Below, one piece after another: positions 44,371 through 56,215 of a stretch of DNA of 64,000 bases (position 1 is the stretch's first letter; each line of letters begins with the position of its first letter). The notes below the pieces were generated by a model that ran no database searches, had not been told where the DNA came from, and worked only from the letters and a program-made list of their open reading frames with translations. The stretch spans positions 11,897,666-11,961,665 of the forward strand of contig CM038919.1 in assembly GCA_021904315.1 (NCBI GenBank), written 5' to 3'. Origin of the DNA: Sphagnum magellanicum. Its lineage: Eukaryota; Streptophyta; Sphagnopsida; Sphagnales; Sphagnaceae. Position numbers and translations under genes: made by a program.

Positions 44371-47300
44371 TCAGTTCTCATTGACAGTTGGTCCATGTTT
44401 AGAGCCACTACCATGTTGGTCATCACCCATCATATCTTTGAGGCTTTTAGTCAACCAGATGGCAGTCTCCCTTGGAGAAACCTTGCTCTTCCCAAATGGC
44501 TTCAAGACAATGGTAAGCTCCTCAAACCGCTGCTGAGCTAGCAGCTGTGCAGAAAGTTCTAAAAGGCCCTCCAAAGCCTCAGCCCGTTGTTGATGTGATT
44601 TAACATCTAGGCCCTTTGCTCGGTGCTCTGTGTACCCATCTTTGAGTAAGGTATGACTGTGTCCCACCTGCACATTGTTTTGTTGACTAATAGCACTACT
44701 GCTGCCTGGTGAGATTGACACCATCTGCACATCTTGGCACTGCTGTTGATGAAGGTCAAGCAAAGAGCCAATATCCATCTTCCGTTGACAGGCATCAGCT
44801 TCCATCTTACTGTGAAGGTCTATACCAGTACCCGAGCTGCTGCCAGTGTTAGCCTCTGGACACAACTGCTCAGTAGTTGCACCCAACCAGAATGTACTAT
44901 GGCGGATGACATGGATTACATCATTGAATGCTGGTCGCACGTCAGCTACAGCCGGTGTCTTTTCCTGGATCTGAATGGTTCCCTTATCTTCTAGACTCCT
45001 GCATGAGCTCTCACTGAGATCAGGTACTGGTAAGGGCTTGGAGATTTCCATTGCAGACGAACTGGCAGCTCCTAAATCCTGTGTGCTTGAGACAGTTGGC
45101 AAGAACGGCCACCTGCTGCCACCTTGGGAATCTGAAGTAAGACAGCCCCCTTCAAAGTTTGCCATCCTTGAAGGTTTAAAGTTGAGAGAATCACGAACCA
45201 TGGTTAGTCCTTGGTTTGGTGATTGTTTGGGGATAAGAATGCTACTTTCCATATTTGAACTTGAAGGTCCCGAGGTCTCATGATTACATGAGGTGGTTGG
45301 TCCTATTTGTTTTAGTGGTTTCTCTTGTGCCTCTAGCAACCTCCAGTCCAGGCCAGAAGGTCTTAGTGGTCGTGCATCACTCAATTGCTCACTTGAAGTT
45401 AAATTGAATTCTGGTATCAAATCCAATCGAGGAGCATTGACAGAAACATCTGGAGACTGGTTGTCTCTCAAGCCCAACTCTTGTACAGTATCTCCTCGAT
45501 CAATACAACTGGAAACAGCACACGATGGGTGGTGGTCTTGGGATACATTCTCAAAATCCTTTTGTCTAGAAATTAGTTCTCTGGAGGCCACAGTAGATAA
45601 TGGGAAGTGCATCTTTCTGTTGACATTTTCAGCCTCATAGAGTGGTGTGAATTTTGAAAGGTTATGCACTTGAGAACTGGGCATTTCAACAGAAATTCTC
45701 TGACCAGCAAGAGGGGACATACTTTTAGCAGGTGTCCCAAACATGTGGGGGAGTGGTATGGATGACCTTGCAGGTGTTTTTGTCCCAGGAGGGCTGACTT
45801 TTGCACAATGCAGTTTTAAGATTGCATCATCATCAGAACTGACTTGCCCCAGATCAGATACCATTGGTGGCATCCCCTCCAGTCTCCAAACATTCTTTGG
45901 TGAATCTGTGACATGGAGCTGTCAAACAAAGTGTAACTCAAACTAATCAGTTAACCTTCCACCAAGCTTTGTCCAGAAGCCCATGTAGAACATCCCATTT
46001 GCATGCATACCCTACTTCACCTGCATCTTCCACCAAGAAATGCCTCTGCATATACTCCAATCTTTGAAACAAATGCTCCAAATGAAAGGAAGATCTAGAT
46101 ACCTGTCGCCTTGCTTGAGTTATTTGTGGGGTCTTCTTGACATAGGGATCTCCCTTCATCCTTGCTGCATTTCCAGCCTTGACAACAGGCCTTGGGCTTT
46201 CAGCAGTTGGAGGCCCTCGATTCAAACGGTAAACTCTTGGTGCACTCTGTTCTGCTGTCCTGTTTTTCTCTTCTTGTCTGCCATTCCTTGGACGAAACAA
46301 ATGGATAGCATACTGTGCAGCTACAGCTCGCTCCTCTTCTGCCCATTCTTGTTTTGGCCTTGAATGTACTGCTCTTGCTGGGGGTGTTGACAAAAGGCCC
46401 TCACTGGAAGTGGAACAAAGGAAGAAGGAAGAGCTATCAGGCCAGGAAAATGGCCAATATATATTTTGGAAAAATCTCCTTTCAAATTTAACATAAGTAG
46501 AGAACAATCTGCACATTTCTTTAACATTAACCTCATCAGCACCATTCACCTTGAAACTTGCTTGCCTAAGCTGTCATAGAGCCATGATTGATCCAGGGGG
46601 TCTTCCATGTGAGGTGCTGCATCAGTTAATCCACAGTAATCAGAGTTCCTTTCTGGGCTGCTCTTAGCAGTACTGGTGCTGAAGCTTTCTCTGTCACTGC
46701 TGATGGTCATCATTGCTTCTCTGTTTGGTTGGGTGACATGGCTTTTCCTGCCTTGTCTTTCAGGTGTCATGTAGTGACGAAAGCCAGCTTGCATCTGGCA
46801 CTGGCTCACAAACAGCTGCAGATACGGATGCCTAAGCAGCTCTGCAGCCTACAATGAAAGAGAAAAATTTGAGAACAATTACCAGTCCTGTCAAGGGACA
46901 GATATAAGAAATTAAGGACAACAGCCTCCACTCAATAAAAGAAAAAGAGGCTCAGTTCAACCCACCATCCAAACTATGATGATCTGTAACCAAGAACCAG
47001 ATATTAAGTTACAAAAGAAACATCTTTTTTAAGACTTGGGAACTCACTGTAGGGCGGTGCTCTGGATTCTTTCGCAACATGCTTCTAATAAGACTTTTTC
47101 TGCACCAGAAAATAGCTAGCTGATCAAATGAACATATTGCAACATGTGAAAAGCATCATTCCAGATAACAAATCAATCCCAATTCTATGAAGAGTGTTTT
47201 GTCCTAGCTTCTTCCTTTGACTTGCAATGAGGCCTGCCTGACTTATGTCATGCAGCCACTTTACATAGTAACTCTTATATCAACACCTTCAATAGCACCA

Positions 47301-50300
47301 AGAAAATCAAAACCCAGAATTACCATTTAAACCAGGCAGATCCTAGAGGAAGGGCATTCAGCATGGACACTCACAGGGAACTGGAATACTTGCTTGGCAA
47401 AGGTCCAATGGTAGATCTATTTATCTTACTTATCAGACCCTGCATATCCTGAGCAACACAATTTCCACCACAAGACCACTTTCACATCAGCAAGCTGAGT
47501 ATGGGTTTAGGGTTTAGGGTTTAAGATTTAATTCTTCTTGGCTATATTGTTGCTCAAAAGGTGTGCCACAGTTTGGTTTACTGATGGTTTTGCTGTGAGT
47601 AGATAGACAAAAACCTAAAGGCCCCACCAGTGGGCATTGATGTAATATAGCCCCTCAATACACATGTACCATTTTCTGTCTATTCCCATCTGTCTGTGAG
47701 GGATTGGTGACCTCAATTATGTTTAGCACAGACATACAGCAGAGTGTAGTTTGGCAAGAAAGTAACTTACAAAGGCTTTGAATGCAGGCCGATGTGCAGT
47801 CATCTCATACATACAACACCCTGCACAAGAATCCATGCATATAAGTTCAATGCTATGAGTACTTGCCAGAATGTATATGTTATGCCAACAATGCACTATA
47901 TGCACCACAAGCTCTTATGCTCACCCAATAATTTGTTCTGATCTCATGATCCACTCCAAGACATGCTAGAGGATCAATTGTCATGCCCACCTGTTTTGTG
48001 CATATAAGAATGGATGGATACCACAGCACCTAGATTGGGTTTCACACAACAGATGCTGGAGGTCTAGAAATTGCCACCATACCAAGGGACCAAATGTCAG
48101 ACTTGAATCCATATGGAATATCTGCAAGGAGCTCTGGACACATATAATTTGGGGTGCCGACCACCTGCTAAAAACATCACTTATCAGTGTTCAATGGTAC
48201 GCAATATGACAGGCACCATGAATGTCAAACATCAAGTTGATACTGGCAGATTGAATATCAATGTGACTGCAGACAGAAACTCCACAGATGAGAGGTAATG
48301 AAAAGAAGGCTGTGTCAGTTCTATCCAAACCAAACATAAAAACTTGACGAGAATGAGCACAATCATAACCTTGTGAGTGTCCCTCATAAAGTATCAGCCT
48401 GATCACCTTCATCATGAAGGGCAGTAACTAGCTGCCATTACTTTCCAATGTCTTCATTAGCTCCCAATTGAGTTGCTTTTTCGGAAGCAATATATGGGAC
48501 GACTTGGTCATGATACTGGGTAACAGTCAAACTGGCAGATTGAATTGCACTGCAGTGTATAGAGTAGCTTCTGAAGTCTGACCATTGTGCAGATGCTCTA
48601 GCAACGAAAAGACAACTTACAGAGGAGGCCAAGTCTTCTTTGTTGAGCATCTTTGCCAATCCGAAATCACCTGCAACTTCCATAAATGCCCAACTGTTAC
48701 ATCCTGAAAGATATAAACTGAAAACATGCATCTGCTTATGCATATGTAGACAATTTTCCAGAAATGTGAAAAATTGAACTGTGAACTTCCTAACAGTGAA
48801 ATCTGCATGGCAAATAGAAGATTTCTTACCAAGGCAAATGTCCTGATCCTTTGTTAGGAATATGTTTGAACACTGCAAAAAGTGTTAATACTCATCAAAA
48901 GCCTTGCAATTAGGCAGTTCACATAGGATGGTGACTGAGGTTTACATGTATAAAGTTGACCACAGATACATTGGGGAACAGAGGACAAGGACAAAGAAAC
49001 AAAGCAAAAGTGAAAACACTATCTGTGACAGCTAACAAACAGGAGGAGGAGGCAACAAAGTAGTCACCTTAAGATCACGGTGAAGAACATGATTTGAATG
49101 TAAGTACTCCACAGCCAGAAGCAGCTGGGTAAACCACTTGCAAAGCTTCTGGAAAACACCATCACATTGTAAGTCGCTCCCCTACGTACATGCAGATCAT
49201 GCTAAAACTAGACTTAAACCTGAGGAGAATACATTGCATTCAGAACTCCATGGGACTTGATCACTTCTTGTAGAACCCAGGTTTCCAAACTTTGCAAACA
49301 TGGCCACCATCAAAAGACACATGTATGAAGTTGAGCTTTCAAATCATAGGTTATCCTTCAAGACATTACTACAGTACAGAAATGACAAGTCCTTAAGGCA
49401 AGGAGCCAACAGCATGCACAGGTGTAGAATTCGGTCAGCAATGCATGATATACTTTGACCCTCAAACCATCCATCTGCAGCTATGGGTATTCTAGATGAG
49501 GCTTTATTTGCAGCATAGAACTGATCACCTCTTCCTCAAAGTATTGACCATGAGCTTTTCTGATGAGTTCGGCCCTGCATCATCAGCATGTGCAGCACAA
49601 TTGAATCAAAAGCCCATGATGTAATAAACTGTATTTTGCATGTGTGCTTGGTGATAATTCAGATCATTTACAACCTGTGTGCAACAGAATCCATCTCTGT
49701 GAAAAAATCAAAAATTTACTGCTACCTCAGAGATTTTTCCATGAGCAACAAGAATTGTTTCAAATTGATTCCTGTGGAATAATGAAAACTATCTCCATTT
49801 ACAATTATTGCTTCCAATTTTCTGCAATGAAATTCAAGCAACCAACATCCCTCTCAGGGTCACGAAGCTACTCACATATCACCACCTTCACAGTGACCCG
49901 TCACAATGCAAACATAACAACCCTGCCAAACAGTCACAAACACACATTAGCTAGCAACAATAAGACAAAATCCTCCTGCAATTCTCATCATTAGTGGTCA
50001 CATGAGTGTGCATACATGCGAACATGAATCATTACTGGCAATTGTGTGCAGAGGATGTGAGCATCACCTTCTCCACCCAAGATTCCTTGTACTCCAGAAT
50101 GTAGGGATGCTTCACTCTGGAGACCAATGACATCTGACAAAAACAGACACAATGATACAGATCTTCATTGCAATATTCACAGCATTGGAAATATGATGTG
50201 CTGATCATGTCACAGATGTTGTTGCCATAAGATGAGGGGTGGGTTAGTTAAAAGCAGCAGTAGCACCAACATCAAAGCAGCAGCTTCAGACCCTAATCTA

Positions 50301-50756
50301 TGAACCTCCTAGAAGCAGTCTTGTATGGGAAAGGAACTTTGTCTAAGAAGAAGATCATGTCCATTGCTAACGCTGTGGAAATCTTTGGCAAACCGAGATT
50401 TACCTCCTGATGAGCTGAGCGTCGACATCTATCGGTCTGGCGAGCAAGGCGTATCTTCTTCAGCACATATCTGCAAACATAAGGGGGGCGGAGAAAAAAA
50501 AAGGAAAAAAAACACGCAGGTTCATGTGAGCTAATCATCAGCCAAATGTTTGCTAAGATCCCAAAATAGTGTCTATAGAGGAAAGAAAGAAAGAAAAACA
50601 AGAGCGGAAAAAGTGATTGCCGAACAGAGAGACACAGAAGATCACTGCAACAGCTTACTTCTTCTTCTCGGCTTTGTGGTTGACAAGAATGGCAGAACCG
50701 AATGCCCCCCGTCCTACCTGCTCCATGATTTCATACTGCTCCATCCTGGACTCCAT
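44371..50756 (-). CDS. NEK: Plant NIMA-related (NEK) Ser/Thr protein kinase, 15 exons, 967 aa predicted
   Basis: Exons, 5' to 3' on the minus strand: 50756-50659, 50470-50404, 50133-50068, 49922-49876, 49574-49529, 49148-49068, 48872-48830, 48670-48621, 48164-48083, 47820-47771, 47448-47375, 47099-47048, 46848-46550, 46403-46103, 45918-44371. All introns are GT-AG and phases join without a stop. The kinase domain (about 8-262) shows glycine loop GRGAFG (15-20), catalytic Lys37 in YVLKKI, HRDLK (131-135), DFG (151-153) and GTPNYMCPE (169-177). The long tail carries [12 protein letters not shown] (607-618) and a conserved C-terminal block starting [16 protein letters not shown] and containing [16 protein letters not shown] (897-949), both typical of the Arabidopsis NEK4/5/6 group. 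Length is close to AtNEK6 as I remember it. The start MESRMEQYE matches that group. By family knowledge it acts at microtubules in directional cell growth; that role here is inferred. The exon 14 end is the least certain junction. Confidence 0.93.
45919..46102 (-). other. Last intron of the NEK gene, with an open in-frame extension
   Basis: I place the donor at CAG|GTATCT (46103/46102) and the acceptor at GACAG|CTC (45919/45918), a 184-bp intron that keeps phase 0. Reading through the donor stays open for 51 codons and looks coding-like before a TAA-free stretch ends in TGA at 45947. A second possible donor, AAG|GTTAAC at 45956/45955, would also be in phase but leaves a 37-bp intron, below the usual plant minimum. 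Retention of this intron would give a 503-residue protein lacking the conserved C-terminal tail. Confidence 0.6.
47503..47523. repeat. Telomere-like TTTAGGG triplet inside NEK intron 10
   Basis: Three near-perfect units of the plant telomere repeat lie within the intron. A shorter match is at about 60567-60581. Such interstitial pieces are common. Confidence 0.8.
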
Positions 50757-52070
50757 TCTCCTTTTTGTATCCGGTCTTTTGCTGCAGTGGGTAGTACTAC
50801 GACTGTGCGTGCACTTCTCTCAACATTGCTTGGATGTCATCAGAAGCATGTGAAATCCTCGAGTCCGGGTACTTTTCGTCTAGTGTGTACTCGTTCGATT
50901 TTTTGCTTCTTCAGGTACTCTTCTTCACAGCTGCGCTGCAGTTCATAACTAGTCGCTGCTTTTCGAGACCCAGCGAATCGCACATAACAAAGACAAAAAG
51001 ACTGCATCTCCTTGCAAGCGAAATCTCCGACTTTTCAATCTAGAACCAGCTAAAACGCTGCTCGAGAAATCTCGAATACGATCAAACACCATAAGTTTCC
51101 TCCAGTACTCACTCAGTCACTGCATTTACCACAATTGCATGCTCCTTCACATTGTTGACTCATAGATACACAACTTGCGCAATTTTATTTTTTTAAAGCA
51201 GGCTTGAAAAATGCTGCAACGAATGACTCTGCATTCTTCAACAGCTCCTGCATGACTACCTAAAAGAACAGGTTCCCAGGAACATATTTTTTCCTCATGT
51301 GGATACACAAGGAACTAAGCAGATCACAATAACAAACAAATAAACCGTATGAATAAGTCGACGGTAGCAACAGCAGCAGCGGATCAAGGATGTGAAATTG
51401 CAAAGTGGACTTCAGCTAAAGCTGGGCATCAATGAAAACAGTCAATGTAAAAAAAGGGGCATCTAAGCATCGTAGCAATCTTCTTCACTGACATGAGGAA
51501 CATGGCATTATGGAGAGAATCGAAGTGTATGATGGCAGAGAGAGAGAGAGAGAGAGAGAATAGTAATATAACTGAGTGTAGCAGCAGCACTGTGCACATT
51601 GACTGCAAGAGCAGCAGCAGCTGGCTCTCGCATGAATTGCGGGACTGTGCACATTGACTGCAAGAGCAGCAGCAGCTGGCTCTCGCATGAACTGCGGGAC
51701 TGTGCACATTGACTGCAAGAGCAGCAGCGCAAGGGAAGGACCTGCCTGCTGCACTCACGCACTTACTGCAACAACAGTCGGCGCACAATTCAATGCTCTC
51801 TTCCTTTCCTTTCGTTGCCTTTCCTTTGATTTCCTTTCCTTTCTTTTCCTTTGTGTGTGTGTGACTGTGAATGTGGCCCCACTCATGTCTTCCTCCATCA
51901 TCATCGCCTTGGGAAGCAAGCGGATTATCCAAACCACTTCCAGTCTTCATGAATGAACAAGAGTGGGGTAAGTAAGGGTTTAAAACGTACTCAACGTATC
52001 AATGATTATTCATTCATTACCCCCCGCGCACCCCCCCCCCCCCCCCCCCCCCCCAAACTCCCTTTCTTTC
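50757..52070 (-). promoter_or_regulatory. Upstream region (5' UTR and promoter) of the NEK gene
   Basis: This is the non-coding sequence before the kinase start codon. It holds a CTTTCC-rich tract (about 51795-51855), a GA microsatellite (51537-51558), a 55-bp minisatellite rich in GCAGCAGCAG (51591-51730) and a 24-base C run (52031-52054). No ATG lies in frame close upstream of the chosen start. I could not place a TATA box or a transcription start with confidence. The 173-codon open frame on the minus strand at 51429-51950 is a translation of these repeats. Confidence 0.45.
51591..51730. repeat. 55-bp tandem repeat, about 2.5 copies
   Basis: Copies start at 51591, 51646 and 51701 with TGTGCACATTGACTGCAAGA, giving an exact 55-bp period. 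The first two copies differ at very few positions (for example GAATTGC versus GAACTGC), so the duplication is recent. It sits about 0.85-1 kb upstream of the NEK start codon, probably in the promoter or 5' UTR. Confidence 0.9.
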
Positions 52071-52142
52071 CATTCATGACAAAGAAGGATCGCGCAGTCA
52101 GAGTGTGTGTCTAGATTCCAGTTTTTTTTTTTTTTTTTTTTT
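52031..52142. repeat. Homopolymer cluster (C24 and T-run)
   Basis: A 24-base C run (52031-52054) is followed by a T run ending near 52142. On the minus strand, the sense strand of the NEK gene, the first is a G24 tract able to form quadruplex structure. Length in the assembly is unreliable for such runs. Confidence 0.9.
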
Positions 52143-52650
52143 CTCAAACCATTTCCTAATGATAGTCGCTCGCACGGTTTAACTAATTACAATAATGTCA
52201 AAACTCATTTTTTAAATAATTTCACATGTCTTTAATAATTTCATAATTAAATATGATTTTTTTTCTCATCTCTTTAAATATCCATAGTTCAAATCTAATT
52301 CTCGCACATGTTTCATTCCATGGTTCAAATCTAATTTTCAGTTGTGTTTAATTTCATGATTCAATCTAATTTTGAAATGTCTCGAATTTCATATTTTCGT
52401 TTAATTTTATAATGTCTTTAATTTTCAAATGTAAAAAGAGATTATACTAATTTTAAATATTTGGACTCACAACCTTGTTGTAACTAACTAACTAACTAAC
52501 CAACTGACTAACTACTACTACTACTACTACTACTACCTCATCCACAAAACAAATATGTACACTTTCTAACAGGTCTAGGGACATTATACATTCCCAAAAT
52601 GAGGGGCCTAAGATGACAAGCCCACACCTTGGAGCTTTACCTGACACTAA

Positions 52651-53030
52651 GGCCAGCTTTACACTAGGAGTCGGGGCCGATGTTCAAACCCAGATCAAGC
52701 ATTCCTATTCGTGCAAAAGTTGAAATCAGCACCAAGGGCTTTACATAGGAGTCAAGGTTGAAATAGAAAAAATCTTTTCAATCTGCCCCAAGTTACTAAT
52801 AACTGCTAACTTTATGGCCTTGTATTGGCCCCAACTTCCAAGGCTAAAAAAGGATACCATCAAATTTGGGAAGCCAATTTGCAACCCTTGGGGCCAATGT
52901 TCCAGCATTTATTAATATTCTGACGTCAATGTTCGAGCATTTATTAGCAACTTGGGGCCAAACAACAAGCCAAAAATGCTCAAAGTTGGCCCCAAGTTTT
53001 GCCAGCCCTGACTCCTAGTGTAAAGTAGCC
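52651..53030. mobile_element. Tourist-like MITE (PIF/Harbinger type), 380 bp
   Basis: The left end GGCCAGCTTTACACTAGGAG and the reversed right end GGCTACTTTACACTAGGAGT form a terminal inverted repeat of about 26 bp. The flanks are TAA on both sides (52648-52650 and 53031-53033), the 3-bp duplication typical of PIF/Harbinger MITEs. No ORF lies inside. It sits about 1.9 kb upstream of the NEK start. Confidence 0.85.
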
Positions 53031-53157
53031 TAATTAGACACACAATTTAGTGTTATCAACATCCACCAGGAAGGTGAGAGGGTGGTCAATTTTGTTACTC
53101 ATTAGATAGTCACAAGGGGAAGCACTATGGATCCAAATGAATTTCCCCTGAAGAATG

Positions 53158-53650
53158 TCTATTCCTCACCTTCATGAAGCAGACTAGTAGTGGCAAAAAT
53201 TGGATCTCGCAACAGAAGCTTTGCTATTAAGAAGTAGTGTATTGTTCTTTTGTGGATGAAATGATTCCTAGAACTGTTTCTATGCTATCTATGATGAGGA
53301 TGTGGCTGCAGCAGGAAAGAGCAAAAGAAAACAGCAGAAGTTGTACCACACAATCTGACCCACATTTGCATCATGAATGCAAACGATAGGTGAGAGAGAG
53401 AGAGAGAGTCTAGATAATTTATTCATCATGAGCAGCGAGCTAGCAGTGTGCATCCAAAGCATCTCGTGCGTTGTGAAAGATCTATACCTCACCTTCATCA
53501 ATACAAGTAGCATAGTGGCAAAAACCCAAATGCACAATTGCAGCAGGCTTTTGCTATTGTGAATGAAGAGGTAGTGTTATTGTTTTTTTTTGTAGTGGAT
53601 GAAGTACTTACCACTGTGCCAGTTCTATGATGATGAGGACGTGATTGCCC
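53158..53650. repeat. Direct duplication with a period of about 325 bp
   Basis: CCTCACCTTCAT(G/C)AA...GTGGCAAAAA...GAAG.GGTAGTGT.TTGTT...TTCTATG.T.ATGATGAGGA occurs from about 53165 and again from about 53487. A GA microsatellite lies between them (53392-53408). Confidence 0.65.
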
Positions 53651-56040
53651 CCACTCACACATTAAAAAAAGGGCCAAATAGAATTAGCTGCACAACAATC
53701 TCACCAAATATATATATACATATTCATTCATTAAATTAGAAGAATGGATTAACATACATGCCAGGAAGATTTAGTTAACTAACTGATCTGATGTGTCTGA
53801 GCCGGTGACTGCTGAACAGAGACAGAGAGAGCGGGGTGAGAGCTGTAAGGAAATTATTGTCTTTGCAGGCATCAAAGTACCCTGCATGCTACAGTCTTAG
53901 GTACTAGTGTGGCCTGTCCAAGTGTGAACAGGACCTTATGATAGAGCTCAATTGTTGAAATTTTTAATTTTTAATCTTTAATTAATTTAATTTCCAGTGA
54001 TGAAAATTACTCAAAATTTCATATATCTCTCACCTTAGGTTTGAACACTAGAAAATCAACTCCAAGAATTCCCACTCAACAAGGGCTTTCCGATAGTAGT
54101 ATCAAGAGCTCAGCCCAATTTCTCAAAAATATTTAATTTTTATATTGCTGAATTTTCTTTGAAAAAAGTGTTCATTATTCAATAATGCTTGCCCTGTAAG
54201 TCTAAACATTACCAAACCACCTCAGTGCAGCCCTACTCTTTGAGGGCTTTACAATGGTTTCAAGAGTATAATGGGGGCAATCCTAATTTAGGAAATCTTA
54301 ATGTGACAAAGAACACAAACAAACTACCTTCCTTAAAAGATAGATCCCAAGAGCTACAAGTCACTCACTGCAAGTTTGGGAGGAAATTTCATGGCAATGA
54401 TTAGAGATTTTTTTCCACATGTTTTGCCTTTTTCCCCAAAAGAATGGGGAAAAAAAATTCTAGTGTAAGTTCAACTAATTTTACAAATTTTTTTTAAATT
54501 GCAAAAAAATTATGTTACAAAATTGAAAATAAAATGCTGGCAGGTATGTTGGGGTAAGTAGCATTTGGTGTTATTGGTTGAAAAAATATTTCTGCCAAGA
54601 TTGAAAAGTCTCTTGCTGAAGAAAAGATTGCTCTCTACACAACCCAGCCTCCAAATACACTACAAGTTTTCTGAGAGGTTTTTATGTCCCCCTCAAAAAG
54701 TAGAATAGAAGAATAGTTTAAGCATGTGAGAAAATGAAGGAATCATGACCTGAGTTGGCGGGAAGGGGCCCAAGGTAATAAAGAAATTTATTGGAAGATT
54801 TCTTGACCACGCAGCACTCAACAGTTTCACTCAATATTGTAAATACACACTTTGTGGGTTGGTGGAGTTCAAAATTGAACTTACATCCTGTTGCAAGGTG
54901 GTGTGCCATGTGTGGCTGCTTGAATTCCAGAGGAAAACATAGATTGTGGTGAACGTGAAGTAAGCTAGGAAAAACGTACACATTAGTTTAACTCCAAGAA
55001 CGTACTTGATGAATTCAATGTGAAAATTGTACATTTAAAAGACAACGGTTTGGACTAAAGAAAGTTTATGTGGGTGGGGGAGATTCCAGCAACAATGAAT
55101 TTCTCCTGTGAACAAGGACTCAGTTCTCGCTAATAACATGTTTTAGGAAACGTTTGATAGATACCATGCACTGACGTTGGACTCGCCTGATTGTAGTAAA
55201 AATTCTGCTGCAATGCTGACTGAAGTCTACTTCCAATTCTCCTGCTCTTGGACCTCCCAGAAAAAAAGAAGAATAAGCTCAGCATAACAGGGAAACATGG
55301 CACCTACAACTTGAAATTTCTGTCTTGCACATTCTACCATTCACTTGGAAAACAAGGTGGCAAAGATTGCTAGAGTATTGAAGTTCATTTAATCTGGAAG
55401 GATGCAACTTTCAAATGAATTATTTCAAACTCATGGTAAATGGCATGCCAATTCACAACATTCTCCTTGTCAGCAGGTTTGGTCGCAGAGTTGCAGTAGC
55501 CTAACTCTTCTAATTAGTACACAAGGGATCTTGCAAAGTAACAAGCAATGCAAACATGTGATTTTTTTATCAAAACTTGTGTTTCCACAACAGTCTTGAG
55601 GTAAACCATTCTTGGATGGAGATAGGGAACAACTCCCTTTGAGGATGCTTATGATAGTGCCCATGGATATGAGGAAAACAGAAATTTTAAATAAAATAAT
55701 TGGTCTTTGTTTATAACATGTCTGGCCTTTTCAATATGGTTAAATCTATTAAACAAATGTCTATTTGTTGTATGAGGCTTGCATACTTATCCCCTTTCCT
55801 AGTAGTGAAGTCTGCATACTTACCCTAACCTGCTCTCTACAAACTTAGCTCCATTCTTGTAGAATTGTTAAAAACCTTTAGAGCCCCTCTCAACAGGGTG
55901 TCTCCTTGGGTGATTCCTTTCATTATTTTAGGCATGTCTCCTTGGATGCACTTCCTCATTCATTAATTAGGTCTTGCTCTTCATTTACTTGGTTTGGCAC
56001 TCTTGTTGAACCTTCCTCTCTGGTCACTGACTCTTGTTCT
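53651..56040. other. No recognisable gene
   Basis: AT-rich sequence with short random frames. Nothing else is supported. Confidence 0.4.
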
Positions 56041-56215
56041 GTATTTAACCAGTGGTTATCTCCTTCTCCAATCATATAGTTACAGATCCTCACTCTCATG
56101 TTTCTAGTTGAGTTAGTTTTTACAAATTGTATTTAACTGGTGGTTCTCTCCTCCTCCCACCTTCTAGTTACAGATCCTCACTCTAGTGTTTCTTGGAGAG
56201 TTAGTTTCTTGAAAA
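56041..56215. repeat. 88-bp tandem duplication
   Basis: GTATTTAAC(C/T).GTGGTT starts at 56041 and 56129, and both copies continue into TAGTTACAGATCCTCACTCT. Two copies are seen. Confidence 0.75.

Noticed and set aside
45919-45955. 37-bp intron joining exon 14 at 45956 to exon 15
   Set aside because: In frame, but shorter than the usual plant minimum; the 184-bp intron from 46102 is preferred.
51429-51950. 173-codon minus-strand open frame upstream of NEK
   Set aside because: It translates the 55-bp minisatellite, GA and CTTTCC repeats, giving Cys/Ser- and Lys/Glu-rich low-complexity sequence.
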